Shown: positions 25,555 to 35,742, counted from the first letter of the stretch. The stretch is 64,000 nucleotides of DNA from Pedobacter sp. MC2016-24 (GCF_015223055.1 NZ_JADFBX010000005.1:372001-436000); one strand, 5' to 3'. The notes: a model not told the origin generated them from the sequence alone. Numbers and translations are program-made.

Positions 25555-27300
25555 ATGTTAAGAACAACTACTTGCGGAGCTCTGACAATTGAGAACCTTG
25601 GAGAAAATGTAACCCTCTGTGGATGGGTGCAGAAATCAAGAGATTTAGGCGGAATGACTTTTATAGACATCCGCGACAGGTATGGCATCACTCAATTGGT
25701 TTTCAATATGGATGATAACAGGGAATTGTGCGAAGCCGCCCGTAACCTGGGCCGTGAGTTTGTCATTAAAGCTTCTGGACTTGTTGTAGAACGCTCTAAT
25801 AAAAACCCTAAAATGCCAACCGGTGAGGTTGAAATCAAAATCACCGGTCTGGATATATTAAATGCGGCGAAGTTGCCACCTTTCATGATTGAAGATGAAA
25901 CGGACGGTGGCGATGACCTGAGAATGAAATACCGTTATTTAGATTTGCGCAGAAACCCGGTACGTAACAATATGGTACTGCGCCATAGAATGGCACAATC
26001 TGTTAGACGCTATCTGGATGCACTCGATTTTATCGAAGTGGAAACACCGGTGCTGATCAAATCTACCCCTGAAGGTGCCCGGGATTTTGTAGTGCCTAGC
26101 CGCATGAACGAGGGGCAGTTTTATGCCTTGCCACAATCGCCTCAAACCTTTAAGCAATTGCTAATGGTATCGGGATTTGACCGCTATTTTCAAATTGTAA
26201 AATGCTTCAGAGACGAGGATTTACGTGCCGACAGGCAGCCTGAATTTACTCAGATCGACTGTGAGATGTCCTTCATTGAGCAGGAAGACATCCTGAATAC
26301 TTTTGAAGGCCTGATCCGGACTTTGTTTAAAGAAGTTAAGAATTTTGATCTTCCAGAAGTACCTAGAATGCAATATGCTGACGCCATGCGTTTTTATGGT
26401 TCAGACAAACCGGATACCCGCTTTGACATGCGTTTTGTGGAATTGACAGACCTCGTTAAAGGAAAGGACTTTCCTGTGTTTGACAATGCAGAATTGGTTA
26501 TTGGTATCAATGCTACCGGATGCGCAGCTTACACGCGTAAACAGGTTGATGAACTGACCGATTTTATCAAACGTCCACAGATTGGTGCAACTGGTCTGAT
26601 CTATATGCGACACAATGAAGATGGCTCTTTAAAGTCATCCGTTGATAAATTCTATAACGAAGAAGAGCTGAAACGCTGGTCGGCCGCCTTGAATACAAAA
26701 CCTGGTGATTTAGCCCTGGTTATGGCAGGTACTACCGACAAAGTACGCAAACAATTGAGCGAACTTCGTTTGGAAATGGGAACACGCCTGGGTTTACGTG
26801 ATAAGAACGTATTTAGCGCGCTGTGGGTCCTTGATTTCCCGCTATTGGAGTGGGATGAGGATACTGAACGTTATCACGCTATGCACCATCCTTTCACTTC
26901 TCCAAAGCCGGAAGATATTGCCCTATTAGACACTGATCCAGGAAACGTAAGGGCAAATGCCTATGACATGGTCGTGAATGGAACCGAAATTGGCGGCGGG
27001 TCAATTCGTATCCACGACAGAACTTTACAGGCCTTGATGTTCAAACACCTTGGTTTTTCTCCTGAAGAAGCACAAAAACAGTTCGGCTTTTTAATGGATG
27101 CCTTTGAATTCGGAGCACCTCCACATGGTGGTATTGCCTTTGGATTTGACCGTCTTTGCTCTATTTTTGCAGGGCTCGACAGTATCCGAGACGTAATTGC
27201 CTTCCCAAAAAATAACTCTGGAAGGGATGTAATGATAGACAGTCCAGCAACAATTGACCAGAAACAACTGGATGAGTTGAGAATAAAAACCATAGTATAA
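25555..27300 (+). CDS. aspS: aspartyl-tRNA synthetase
   Basis: 581 residues, the bacterial-type length with the GAD insertion. An N-terminal OB fold ([20 protein letters not shown]) binds the anticodon. Class II motifs follow: FIEVETPVL (motif 1), [21 protein letters not shown] (motif 2) and [15 protein letters not shown] (motif 3). ATG 25555 is chosen; a TTG at 25531 in frame lies inside the -7 box and so cannot be used. A strong hairpin ends the gene. Confidence 0.97.
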   Translation: MLRTTTCGALTIENLGENVTLCGWVQKSRDLGGMTFIDIRDRYGITQLVFNMDDNRELCEAARNLGREFVIKASGLVVERSNKNPKMPTGEVEIKITGLDILNAAKLPPFMIEDETDGGDDLRMKYRYLDLRRNPVRNNMVLRHRMAQSVRRYLDALDFIEVETPVLIKSTPEGARDFVVPSRMNEGQFYALPQSPQTFKQLLMVSGFDRYFQIVKCFRDEDLRADRQPEFTQIDCEMSFIEQEDILNTFEGLIRTLFKEVKNFDLPEVPRMQYADAMRFYGSDKPDTRFDMRFVELTDLVKGKDFPVFDNAELVIGINATGCAAYTRKQVDELTDFIKRPQIGATGLIYMRHNEDGSLKSSVDKFYNEEELKRWSAALNTKPGDLALVMAGTTDKVRKQLSELRLEMGTRLGLRDKNVFSALWVLDFPLLEWDEDTERYHAMHHPFTSPKPEDIALLDTDPGNVRANAYDMVVNGTEIGGGSIRIHDRTLQALMFKHLGFSPEEAQKQFGFLMDAFEFGAPPHGGIAFGFDRLCSIFAGLDSIRDVIAFPKNNSGRDVMIDSPATIDQKQLDELRIKTIV

Positions 27301-27325
27301 ATGTTTTATACCTGCTATGACAGGT

Positions 27326-27373
27326 GTATCAACAAAAAAGGAGTATCGTTTGATGCTCCTTTTTTGTTGATAC
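27326..27373. terminator. bidirectional terminator after aspS
   Basis: Perfect 18-bp stem GTATCAACAAAAAAGGAG (27326-27343) / 27356-27373 with a 12-base loop. T-runs sit within the descending arm on both strands. Confidence 0.85.
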
Positions 27374-27376
27374 AAT

Positions 27377-27820
27377 TTAATAGGCTTCGCTGTCGGGTGG
27401 TATCCCATAGTCAACGTAACCTTCAGCTTTTTCTTTCTTCTTTTTAGAACCGCTAAACCAGGACTTTACAGAATTGAATATTGCCGATAAATGCTCGGCA
27501 TCAAGGCTTTTACCTACTTTATTGGAAGCAAGCCCTACCAGAGTTTTAGTTAAAAAACCAGAGCCCCTGAAGAGCGTGGAGTTCATAATAAATGGCAATA
27601 CCATAGACATAATACTACTGCTGATGTTCAGTTTATCATCCACCTTTAGTAGGGCAGAAGGTGTAGCATACTTTTTAATAAGTCCGCCTAAGGTAAACTG
27701 ATGCAGGTATTTCTTGCTATCATCAACCAGTATGGTGCCTTTTTGCTTGTGTTCCGCCCTCAACTGACACACCATGGCATGCAGTTCCTCACGGTTATTG
27801 ATGTTATACCTTCTGCTCAT
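27377..27820 (-). CDS. hypothetical protein of a YtxH/holin-X operon
   Basis: 147 residues that I do not recognise. The N-terminal third is charged (NNREELHAMVCQLRAEHKQKGT), the middle (about 65-110) is hydrophobic with two short segments, SIMSMVLPFIMNSTLF and GSGFLTKTLVGLASN, and the end is lysine-rich followed by an acidic tail. Its start overlaps the holin-X gene by 17 bases, so translation is probably coupled, and an envelope-associated job is likely from context. Confidence 0.65.
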   Translation of the reverse strand: MSRRYNINNREELHAMVCQLRAEHKQKGTILVDDSKKYLHQFTLGGLIKKYATPSALLKVDDKLNISSSIMSMVLPFIMNSTLFRGSGFLTKTLVGLASNKVGKSLDAEHLSAIFNSVKSWFSGSKKKKEKAEGYVDYGIPPDSEAY

Positions 27821-28190
27821 CTTCTTCCTCCTCTTTATCTACTAGTTTATTAAAGTAATTTTTGATGGTGAAATTGATAATAGCTTTCTCAATAAATTTT
27901 TCCTTAGTATAATACACTATTAGCGCCAGCAAAACATAGATAACGGCTACACAGCCAAAACCCCGGGCATAACTACCCAATACATCAGATAGGAAAAGTG
28001 CAAGCGTAAACGTTCCGAACAGGAAGGCAAGAATAAAGCAGATGATTACTGCAGCATTGGTCACAATGTCAGCAAATATTTTAGATACCTGTTCAACCAG
28101 ATATAGCCTGGTGTATTCTACACGGGTATCCAGATAGCTTTTCGCATCATCAAACAGATCTTTGAGGTCTTTTTCTTTATTATCTTCCAT
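27804..28190 (-). CDS. holin-X (phage_holin_3_6) family membrane protein
   Basis: 128 residues. An amphipathic N-terminal helix (about 8-40) precedes two transmembrane helices (about 44-68 and 75-95) and an acidic C terminus, EEEEDEQKV. This is the layout of the holin superfamily III proteins seen next to YtxH in many Bacteroidota. No lysis genes are near, so a structural or stress role at the inner membrane is more likely than phage lysis. It lies 27 bases downstream of the YtxH gene. Confidence 0.78.
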   Translation of the reverse strand: MEDNKEKDLKDLFDDAKSYLDTRVEYTRLYLVEQVSKIFADIVTNAAVIICFILAFLFGTFTLALFLSDVLGSYARGFGCVAVIYVLLALIVYYTKEKFIEKAIINFTIKNYFNKLVDKEEEEDEQKV

Positions 28191-28217
28191 TATACTGGTT
28201 TGGTTTTAGCAAAAATC

Positions 28218-28487
28218 TTATGCGTGCTCTAAATCATCATCCACAAATTCGTCCTCACCTTGACGAAGCTTGTTTTTAACAGAACTCACTACCTTATCTT
28301 TTAAGCCTGCCAAATGGTTGATTTCATCAGCAGCTCTATCTTTAATGGAATCACCAAGGTCTTTTAAAGACTGGTTCAACCGATCTCTAGTCTCACTCCC
28401 TTTTTCAGGGGCAAATAGCAAACCCAAAGCAGCGCCAGCTGCCAAACCTGCAAGTAATCCTACCAATACTTTTGAATTATCATTCAT
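28218..28487 (-). CDS. YtxH domain-containing protein
   Basis: 89 residues. The glycine/alanine-rich membrane helix VGLLAGLAAGAALGLLFAP followed by EKGSETRDRLNQSL is the YtxH signature, and the remainder is a charged helix ending in an acidic tail. YtxH proteins are often stress-induced in other bacteria; the biochemical role is unknown. It leads a three-gene operon. Confidence 0.85.
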   Translation of the reverse strand: MNDNSKVLVGLLAGLAAGAALGLLFAPEKGSETRDRLNQSLKDLGDSIKDRAADEINHLAGLKDKVVSSVKNKLRQGEDEFVDDDLEHA

Positions 28488-28644
28488 GATTATATAAATT
28501 TACAGTTAACAAATACATTTCATTAGGGACATGCTGCCATTATAACTCCTGGCATTTGAAAATTGTTTTAATTCTTTCCAATTTCCCCAATAAGGGGCTA
28601 CCAATAACTAAGCCAATTCCACTGTACAGGAAAGAAATGAGCAG

Positions 28645-30045
28645 CTATTTTTCCAAATCGATCGCTTTCATCTTATTGTAAAGTGTTTTGCGATCTATAT
28701 TTAACAGCTGGGCAGCCTTGGTTTTATTGAAATTAACTTCCCTCAATACTTTTAAAATAGCATCATATTCAGCTTCCAATGCCGCATTCTTTAATCCTCT
28801 CGGTCGTTCTGAACGCGAAATTGTATGTTCTAAAGCACTGGCCCTGGCATAGGTTGAAATCTCTAAAGGAAGCGCTTTCAACTGAATTTCGCCCGAGTCC
28901 GTCAACAAGGTTGCCCTTTTGATCACATTTTTCAGTTCACGAACATTTCCCGGCCAGTTATAGGTTAAAAAGCAATCCTCGACCTCCGTAGAAAAGCCGG
29001 TAATGTTTCTGTTTAATTCCCCATTGGCTACCTTAAGAAAGGTATGGGCAAAGATCATGATGTCATGCCCACGCGCACTAAGCGGCGGTAGATTAATCGA
29101 AAACTCGTTAAAACGATGGTACAGATCCTCTCTAAATCTTCCATTCTGTATGGCCGAACCTAAGTTTTCATTGGTTGCAATGATGATCCGTACGTCAAGG
29201 TCAATTTCCTTTGTACTTCCAATCCGTTTGATTTTTCGCTCCTGAACCGTCCTTAGCAATGCGGCCTGGATGTCATAAGATAGATTTCCAACCTCATCTA
29301 AAAACAAGGTCCCGCCATTGGCCATTTCAAAATGCCCAATCTTAGTATATAGCGCTCCGGTAAAAGATCCTTTCTCATGACCAAAAAACTCACTACCCGC
29401 CAATTCTTTAGTTAAAGAGCCACAATCCATCGCTACAAAAGGCTTGTTCTTTCTTGGACTATTCAAATGGATTGCCATGGCTACAGACTCTTTACCCGTA
29501 CCACTTTCGCCCAATAAAATTACACTGTAATTAGTGGGAGCAACCACCTCAATCTGCTTCAGTAGCTCTTTGGATGCGATGCTTTGCCCTACAACAAAGT
29601 TCTCCTGCTCACTATAAACCTGGTGATTTCCCTTTTCTTTCACCACTTCGCTCACCTGACGTGGAACATCAACAGCTAAAGCAATTTGGGTCTCTATGGC
29701 TTTATTGATTGTATTTAAGATCTCATCTGGATACAGGGGTTTCGTGATATAATCGTAAGCGCCAAGTTTAATCAGCTCAACAGCCAGTTTGATATCAGAA
29801 TATCCCGTAATGATGATAACGCCAGTATTGGGGTACTTTTCTTTGATCTTGACCAACATTTCCTTACCGTCAGTATCTTCCAAGCGATAATCACAAAGCA
29901 CAAGGTCATAAGTCTCTTTAGAAAGACATTCCATCGCCGTGAGACCACTAGATGCTGTAGATACACTAAATGAATTTCTCGTCAAGAATTTAGATAACAG
30001 AATACCAATATTTACCTCATCATCAACAATCAATATTTTTCTCAT
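28645..30045 (-). CDS. sigma-54-dependent response regulator, NtrC type
   Basis: 466 residues. A receiver domain (1-120) with phosphoacceptor Asp52 precedes an AAA+ domain (about 150-385) with GESGTGKE (Walker A), GSFTGA (the sigma-54 contact loop, Ser for the more common first Ala) and GGTLFLDEVG (Walker B). A Fis-type helix-turn-helix (FNKTKAAQLLNIDRKTLYNKMK) ends the protein. It activates transcription from -24/-12 promoters. No partner kinase is adjacent, so it is an orphan regulator whose targets are unknown. Confidence 0.93.
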   Translation of the reverse strand: MRKILIVDDEVNIGILLSKFLTRNSFSVSTASSGLTAMECLSKETYDLVLCDYRLEDTDGKEMLVKIKEKYPNTGVIIITGYSDIKLAVELIKLGAYDYITKPLYPDEILNTINKAIETQIALAVDVPRQVSEVVKEKGNHQVYSEQENFVVGQSIASKELLKQIEVVAPTNYSVILLGESGTGKESVAMAIHLNSPRKNKPFVAMDCGSLTKELAGSEFFGHEKGSFTGALYTKIGHFEMANGGTLFLDEVGNLSYDIQAALLRTVQERKIKRIGSTKEIDLDVRIIIATNENLGSAIQNGRFREDLYHRFNEFSINLPPLSARGHDIMIFAHTFLKVANGELNRNITGFSTEVEDCFLTYNWPGNVRELKNVIKRATLLTDSGEIQLKALPLEISTYARASALEHTISRSERPRGLKNAALEAEYDAILKVLREVNFNKTKAAQLLNIDRKTLYNKMKAIDLEK

Positions 30046-30160
30046 AGGAAAATGATTTATTATACAATAGTGAGTCTAAATATAGGAAAATATTTTTTTA
30101 CTGGGCAATATTTTCTACACTTTACAAGTGCGAATGAGGACAGATTTGTGCTTAAAACGA

Positions 30161-30943
30161 TTACTTTCCTGTAAAAACAGGCTTTCGTTTTTCCAGGAAG
30201 GCTGTAGTCCCCTCTTTGAAATCGGCCGTATCAAAACACTGGCCAAAAGCTTTAATCTCCGCCTCGAAACCATTTACATCAAAACTAAGCGAAGCATTAA
30301 CTGCTTCAATCGCACAGGCAACAGCTAAAGGTGCCCTCAGTTTAATCTTTGTAAGAAGCTCCTCGGCCTTAGCCAGCAGTTCCGTTTGTGGAACCACATA
30401 ATTAACCAATCCTATTTTTTCAGCCTGATCAGCTGTAACCATATCAGCGGTTACAATCATTTCAATAGCTTTCCCCCTGCCCACAAGTTGCGTAAGTCTT
30501 TGCGTACCACCATATCCCGGGATTAGGCCCAAAGACACTTCTGGCAAGCCCAAACGGGCATTTTCTGAAGCAATACGGATATGGCAGGCCATGGCCAATT
30601 CCAATCCCCCACCAAGTGCGAAGCCATTTATAGCCGCAATAACGGGTTTAGGACAATTAGCAAGGGCATCAAAAACATTTTTTTGTCCATTTCTAGCTAA
30701 CTCTTCTCCATTTTCAGCAGAATAATCTGCAAATTCAGAAATATCAGCACCCGCAACAAAGGCCTTTTCTCCAGCCCCGGTTAAAAGTACTGCCCGAACA
30801 TCCTCCGTCCTACCCGCGTAAGCGATCACATCGGCCAGTTCTGCCAGCGTTTCTTTATTCAGGGCATTTAATTTCTGCTCCCGGTTAATCGTAATGTATA
30901 ATACGCCTGATTTCAATGCTGATAAAATGTTTTGGTAAGTCAT
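30161..30943 (-). CDS. enoyl-CoA hydratase/crotonase
   Basis: 260 residues of the crotonase fold. The oxyanion-hole segment AFVAGADISEF and the catalytic region ALGGGLELAMACHIRIA followed by LPEVSLGLIPGYGGTQRL retain both glutamates used by true hydratases (in LELA and PEV). It would hydrate trans-2-enoyl-CoA in fatty acid or short-chain acyl-CoA breakdown. It follows the B12-binding subunit gene by two bases, linking it to acyl-CoA rearrangement chemistry. Confidence 0.9.
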   Translation of the reverse strand: MTYQNILSALKSGVLYITINREQKLNALNKETLAELADVIAYAGRTEDVRAVLLTGAGEKAFVAGADISEFADYSAENGEELARNGQKNVFDALANCPKPVIAAINGFALGGGLELAMACHIRIASENARLGLPEVSLGLIPGYGGTQRLTQLVGRGKAIEMIVTADMVTADQAEKIGLVNYVVPQTELLAKAEELLTKIKLRAPLAVACAIEAVNASLSFDVNGFEAEIKAFGQCFDTADFKEGTTAFLEKRKPVFTGK

Positions 30944-30945
30944 AT

Positions 30946-31365
30946 TTAGAAATTTCTATGTTCAGTAACCCAGTTTTTAATATAATTGACGATGGTTTCC
31001 ATTGTTGTTCCCGGTGCAAATAGTTCGCCAACTCCAATTGCTTTAAGTTTGTCCATATCACCTTCAGGAATAATTCCGCCACCGGTAAGCAACACATCAG
31101 TAACCTGTTTTTGTTTCATAATCTCTACAATCTTAGGAAAAACAGTCATATGTGCACCAGATAAAATAGAAACTCCAATCGCATCCACATCTTCCTGCAA
31201 GGCTGCATTAACCACCATTTCCGGAGTTTGGCGTAAACCAGTATAAATCACCTCCATTCCGGCATCTCTTAAAGAAGTAGCAATTACTTTTGCGCCCCGG
31301 TCATGGCCATCTAGTCCGACCTTGGCCACCAAAACCCGGATAGGCCTGTTTAATGCTTTGCTCAT
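30946..31365 (-). CDS. free-standing cobalamin-binding subunit of a methylmalonyl-CoA-mutase-type enzyme
   Basis: 139 residues consisting only of the B12-binding Rossmann domain. Asp19-Gly-His21-Asp-Arg-Gly24 is the DxHxxG motif whose His binds cobalt; VSILSGAH and TGGGIIP complete the SxL and GG motifs. In most Bacteroidota this domain is the C terminus of the large mutase; here it is a separate small subunit as in archaeal or isobutyryl-CoA-type mutases, so the catalytic barrel subunit must be encoded elsewhere. It is the first gene of a two-gene unit with crotonase. Confidence 0.87.
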   Translation of the reverse strand: MSKALNRPIRVLVAKVGLDGHDRGAKVIATSLRDAGMEVIYTGLRQTPEMVVNAALQEDVDAIGVSILSGAHMTVFPKIVEIMKQKQVTDVLLTGGGIIPEGDMDKLKAIGVGELFAPGTTMETIVNYIKNWVTEHRNF

Positions 31366-31417
31366 ATTTTATGCTAATAAGTCGGTTGTAAATGTAAGTA
31401 AATTAGCGCTTTTATGT

Positions 31418-31425
31418 TAACTTTG
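31418..31425 (+). promoter_or_regulatory. -7 box of glnS promoter
   Basis: TAACTTTG matches TAnnTTTG, 21 bases before ATG 31447. No -33 element at normal spacing was found. It lies in the 81-base gap that separates glnS from the divergent B12-subunit gene. Confidence 0.5.
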
Positions 31426-31446
31426 AGCACTAAAATTACAGTTTTT

Positions 31447-33108
31447 ATGAGTGAGGAAAGATCATTGAACTTTATTGAAGAGATCATTGAAAACGATTTA
31501 AACAGCGGAAAATACGAGACCCTAATTACCCGTTTTCCACCAGAGCCCAATGGTTATTTGCACATTGGACATGCCAAGGCAATTTGCCTGAACTTTGGTT
31601 TAACCCAGAAATACGGCGGTTACACCAACCTGAGATTTGATGACACCAATCCGGTAACGGAAAAAACAGAATATGTAGACAGCCAGCAGGAAGACATCAA
31701 ATGGCTGGGATTTCAATGGAAAAATGAGCTTTACACCTCTGACTATTTTGATACGCTGTATGATTATGCCGTTAAATTAATTGAAAAAGGTCTTGCCTAT
31801 GTAGACCACAGTACCGCAGAAGAAATTGCTGCTTTGAAAGGCACACCTACCGAACCAGGAAAAGACAGTCCACATAGAAACCGTAGTGTTGCTGAAAACC
31901 TTGACTTGTTTACCCGCATGAAAAATGGCGAGTTTGCAGATGGTGTTTGCACCTTAAGGGCTAAAATTGATATGGCCAGTCCGAATATGATTATGCGCGA
32001 TCCCGTTATTTACCGGATCAAACATGCTGAGCATCACCGCACAGGCAACAAATGGTGTATTTACCCTATGTACGATTTTGCTCACGGACAAAGCGACAGC
32101 ATCGAACACATTACCCATTCCATCTGTACCCTGGAATATGTGAGTCATCGCGAATTGTACGACTGGTGCATTGAGAAATTGGATATCTATCCTTCTAAAC
32201 AATATGAATTTGCACGCTTAAACCTTACTTATACCGTAATGAGCAAGCGTAAATTGCTGCAACTGGTTAATGAAGGCGTGGTGAGCGGCTGGGATGATCC
32301 CCGCATGCCCACCATCAGCGGATTGAGAAGACGTGGCTATACCCCTGAAAGTATCCGTGAATTCTGCGAAAGAATTGGAATTGCCAAAAGAGAGAATCTG
32401 ATTGAATTGAGCTTACTTGAATTCTGTATCCGTGAGCACCTTAATAAGACCGCAAACCGGGTAATGGCTGTGCTTGATCCGATTAAATTGGTCATTATCA
32501 ATTATCCGGAGGGGCAGAATGATATCCTGATTGGTGAAAATAACCCAGAGGCAGAAGATAAAGGCGGAACTCGCGAAATTCCATTCAGCAACGAACTTTG
32601 GATAGAACGCGAAGACTTTATGGAAGAGCCAGCAAAAAAATGGTTCAGACTTGCTCCTGGCGCCATGGTACGCTTAAAACATGCTTATATAGTAAAGTGT
32701 GAAAGCTTTATTAAGGATGCAGACGGAAATGTAACTGAAATCCATTGTACTTATATCCCTGAATCTAAAAGTGGCGAAGATACCAGCGGCATCAATGTCA
32801 AAGGAACGATTCACTGGGTGAGCACCAAACATGCCAGACGTGCAGAGATCAGAACGTATGATAGATTATTTAGCGTAGAGGCCCCTGATAGCGAAGAAGG
32901 TGATTTTAAAGATTATCTAAACCCAAACAGCATAGAGGTGATTAAAGAAGCTTATATCGAGCCTTATCTGGCAAATGCAGATAAAGACAGCAGGTATCAA
33001 TTCATTAGAAAGGGATATTATTGTGTAGATAAAGAATCTAATTCGGATCATTTGATCTTTAATAGAACAGTCGGCCTCAAAGACGCCTGGGCTAAAGGAA
33101 ATAAGTAA
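31447..33108 (+). CDS. glnS: glutaminyl-tRNA synthetase
   Basis: 553 residues, the standard bacterial length. The class I signatures are [15 protein letters not shown] (HIGH) and VMSKRKL (the KMSKS loop), and the LRFDDTNP motif that recognises glutamine-type synthetases is present. The barrel anticodon domains follow. ATG 31447 is preferred to an upstream start at 31414, which would precede the -7 box. A hairpin shared with the converging amidase gene ends it. Having glnS means Gln-tRNA can be charged directly. Confidence 0.96.
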   Translation: MSEERSLNFIEEIIENDLNSGKYETLITRFPPEPNGYLHIGHAKAICLNFGLTQKYGGYTNLRFDDTNPVTEKTEYVDSQQEDIKWLGFQWKNELYTSDYFDTLYDYAVKLIEKGLAYVDHSTAEEIAALKGTPTEPGKDSPHRNRSVAENLDLFTRMKNGEFADGVCTLRAKIDMASPNMIMRDPVIYRIKHAEHHRTGNKWCIYPMYDFAHGQSDSIEHITHSICTLEYVSHRELYDWCIEKLDIYPSKQYEFARLNLTYTVMSKRKLLQLVNEGVVSGWDDPRMPTISGLRRRGYTPESIREFCERIGIAKRENLIELSLLEFCIREHLNKTANRVMAVLDPIKLVIINYPEGQNDILIGENNPEAEDKGGTREIPFSNELWIEREDFMEEPAKKWFRLAPGAMVRLKHAYIVKCESFIKDADGNVTEIHCTYIPESKSGEDTSGINVKGTIHWVSTKHARRAEIRTYDRLFSVEAPDSEEGDFKDYLNPNSIEVIKEAYIEPYLANADKDSRYQFIRKGYYCVDKESNSDHLIFNRTVGLKDAWAKGNK

Positions 33109-33138
33109 ATAAAAAAGCGCCATAAGGCGCTTTTTTAT
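33109..33138. terminator. bidirectional terminator between glnS and amidase gene
   Basis: AAAAAAGCGCC / GGCGCTTTTTT around a short ATAA loop, with T-runs on both strands. It fills nearly the whole 29-base gap between the two stop codons. Confidence 0.85.
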
Positions 33139-33977
33139 TACATATACTTCTTATACAAATTGTAAAGAATCAGGCGGTCTGCCGGGGTTAAAGCTGGCGT
33201 GATATCCGTTTGCACAAAGTGAATTTTAAAGGCCTCTATTGCAGCGCCAATATTTTTCACGTTATAACCCATAATGCGTAAGGCAGCTACAGCATCAAAA
33301 TCAACAGGAGGCATCACCAACACACTGTCATACCATAAACCAAAGCCATTATCAGCCATCCTTTTCCATGGAAAATTCTTTGGATCATTTTTACGGCCTG
33401 GCGCGATGTCGGCATGGCCAATAAAATTGGCGGTAGGAATATTATATCGTTTTTTTAAGGCATCCAATAGCTTGATGAGACCCTGAATCTGCGCTTCGGT
33501 AAAAACATCTGTGGTTCCGTTATTATCCAGCTCAATACCGATGGATGAGGAGTTCAAATCCGTATTGTTGCCCCAGCTTCCTACACCTGCATGATTGGCC
33601 CGTAAATAGTCATTGACCATTTGCACCACTTTACCATCTCTACCCACTACATAATGTGAACTTACTTCACTTTTTCCCTTAACCAGAAAAGTATTGATGG
33701 TTTGCTGCAATGAATTCTGTGCAGTGTGGTGAATGATGACAAAACTAGGCTTGCGAATTCCAAAATTTATAGAGCCAACCCACATCTGTTCGTCCGGACT
33801 TAAGCCGGCAACACCTTGTCCCACCGGCGGAACCGCTTTGATGGTTTCCGAAAAATCCCTGGCTTTATTTTTATAAATTTTCTCTGTCGCTGCATACCTG
33901 CTTGTTGTACAGGACGCTAACAAAAACAGGGGAACCGAGAGCAGACTATATAGCTTGATATTTGATGCTTGTTTCAT
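33138..33977 (-). CDS. N-acetylmuramoyl-L-alanine amidase, amidase_2 lipoprotein
   Basis: 279 residues with a lipobox at LLASC (about Cys23). The amidase_2 domain (about 75-215) has FVIIHHTAQNS and NFIGHADIAPGRKNDP, supplying the zinc ligands; it resembles AmpD-type enzymes that cut the amide bond between muramic acid and peptide. A C-terminal segment of about 55 residues (DFDAVAALRIMGYNV onward) resembles a small peptidoglycan-binding helical domain. As a lipoprotein it probably acts in the periplasm on the wall or on released muropeptides. Confidence 0.9.
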   Translation of the reverse strand: MKQASNIKLYSLLSVPLFLLASCTTSRYAATEKIYKNKARDFSETIKAVPPVGQGVAGLSPDEQMWVGSINFGIRKPSFVIIHHTAQNSLQQTINTFLVKGKSEVSSHYVVGRDGKVVQMVNDYLRANHAGVGSWGNNTDLNSSSIGIELDNNGTTDVFTEAQIQGLIKLLDALKKRYNIPTANFIGHADIAPGRKNDPKNFPWKRMADNGFGLWYDSVLVMPPVDFDAVAALRIMGYNVKNIGAAIEAFKIHFVQTDITPALTPADRLILYNLYKKYM

Positions 33978-34065
33978 AAGAGTAGTATAGAAGAGGTGAA
34001 ATTACTATTTTTTACTAATTTAGTTGCATCTTAGAATTGCATTATAACTAACACAATTTCATACT

Positions 34066-35742
34066 ATGAAGAAAACAAGCAAAGCAACGTCATTCATTGC
34101 CGGATGCGCTATTATTGCAGGTATTGCTTCCTGCACAAGCCCCCAGGGCAACAACACTACGACAAACAAACACACAGTTGAAGATAGCCTGCAACGCTAT
34201 GTAAGCGAACGTCTGGGCATTTATGAAAAAGTAAAATTAACGTCCAATTTAAATGAACTCAGTGCCAACGAACGTAAAATTCTACCATTATTAATTCAGG
34301 CAGCTCAAATTATGGACGACCTTTTCTGGAAACAGGCATATCCGCAGCGCGATAGCTTACTGGCAACCATTAAAGATGAAAAAACGCGGGCTTTCCTGGA
34401 CATTAACTATGGCCCATGGGACCGCCTGAACGGAGATAAACCTTTTGTTTCGGGTATTGGTGCTAAACCTGATGCTTCCAGCTTCTACCCTTCCGGAATG
34501 ACCAAAGCTGAATTGGAAAAATCGGATGTCAAAGACAAACTGGGCCAATATTCAGTAATTAAAAGAGACAGTACGGGAAAATTGATGTCTGTCCCATACC
34601 ACATTTTATATGCTTCAGAACTTCAGAAAGCATCAAACCTGTTAAAAGAAGCAGCCGTACTTGCAGAAGATGAAGGTTTCAAAAAATACCTGAACCTTCG
34701 TGCAGATGCTTTGATGTCTGATGACTTTACCGCAAGTGACTATGCCTGGTTAGATATGAAGAACAATGGCCTTGACATCATCATTGGTCCAATTGAAAAT
34801 TATGAAGATAAGCTTTTCAACGCCCGTGCCTCTTATGAATCCTATGTGCTCATTAAAGATAAGGTTTGGAGCAAGCGCCTGGCCAAATATGTAGCCATGT
34901 TACCGCAATTACAACTAGGTTTACCTGTCGATACAAAATATAAACAGGAGAAACCGGGAACGGACTCTGAATTGAATGCCTATGATGTGGTATATTATGC
35001 CGGAGATTGCAATGCAGGATCTAAAACCATTGCAGTGAACTTGCCGAATGATGAGGTGATTCAGCAGAAAAAGGGTACGAGAAGGTCTCAGCTGAAAAAT
35101 GCTATGAAGGCCAAATTTGATAAAATACTAATGCCTATTGCTAAAGAATTAATCGATAAAGGTCAACAACAATACATCAATTTTGATGCGTTCTTTGCCA
35201 ATGTTATGTTTCACGAAGTTGCACATGGACTTGGCATTAAAAAAACAATTACCGGAAAAGGCTTTGTAAAAGAAGCGCTGCAAGAGCAATATTCATGGCT
35301 GGAAGAAGGAAAAGCGGATGTACTGGGCCTATATATGGTGACCGGCTTGTTGAAAAAGGCCGAACTGGAAGGAGACATCAAACAGTTCTACACCACTTAC
35401 ATGGCTGGTATTTTACGTTCTGTGCGCTTTGGTGCAGCAAGTGCACATGGTAAAGCCAATATGCAATGTTTCAACTTCTTTAAGGAGAACGGAGCCTTCA
35501 TCAGAAATGACAATGGCACTTACAAAGTCGATTTCGCCAAATTTGAAACCGCAATGAACAAACTGAGCAACCTGATCATTACCCTGCAAGGCAATGGAGA
35601 TAAAAAAGCAGTAGAGAAAACTCAAAAGGAGAAAGCGATCATTACACCTGAACTTCAATCTGACCTGGATAAACTGACTAAAAAGGGTATTCCTGTAGAC
35701 ATTGTATTTGAACAGGGCGTAGACGTACTGGGTGTAAAATAA
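34066..35742 (+). CDS. M49-related (dipeptidyl-peptidase III-like) zinc metallopeptidase lipoprotein
   Basis: 558 residues with lipobox IASC (Cys23). The zinc motif is His383-Glu384-Val-Ala-His387, followed about 30 residues later by EEGKAD (413-418), whose glutamate would be the third ligand, as in EExRAE of peptidase family M49. Classical M49 enzymes carry HExxxH, one residue longer, so this belongs to the HExxH side branch that includes the DPP III-like domain of plant Nudix hydrolase 3. Peptidase activity is not certain. Its TAA stop directly abuts that of the converging response regulator gene. Confidence 0.75.
   Translation: MKKTSKATSFIAGCAIIAGIASCTSPQGNNTTTNKHTVEDSLQRYVSERLGIYEKVKLTSNLNELSANERKILPLLIQAAQIMDDLFWKQAYPQRDSLLATIKDEKTRAFLDINYGPWDRLNGDKPFVSGIGAKPDASSFYPSGMTKAELEKSDVKDKLGQYSVIKRDSTGKLMSVPYHILYASELQKASNLLKEAAVLAEDEGFKKYLNLRADALMSDDFTASDYAWLDMKNNGLDIIIGPIENYEDKLFNARASYESYVLIKDKVWSKRLAKYVAMLPQLQLGLPVDTKYKQEKPGTDSELNAYDVVYYAGDCNAGSKTIAVNLPNDEVIQQKKGTRRSQLKNAMKAKFDKILMPIAKELIDKGQQQYINFDAFFANVMFHEVAHGLGIKKTITGKGFVKEALQEQYSWLEEGKADVLGLYMVTGLLKKAELEGDIKQFYTTYMAGILRSVRFGAASAHGKANMQCFNFFKENGAFIRNDNGTYKVDFAKFETAMNKLSNLIITLQGNGDKKAVEKTQKEKAIITPELQSDLDKLTKKGIPVDIVFEQGVDVLGVK

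Noticed and set aside
27804-28190. Phage lysis gene suggested by holin similarity
   Set aside because: No endolysin or phage genes are near; the YtxH neighbour indicates the chromosomal envelope family.
28588-28600. CCCC-AATAA-GGGG hairpin after the sigma-54 regulator gene
   Set aside because: The 4-bp stem has no T-run on the minus strand, too weak to call a terminator.
28645-30045. GSFTGA in place of GAFTGA as a sign of a non-sigma-54 activator
   Set aside because: The Ser variant is tolerated in known activators and all other AAA+ motifs are intact.
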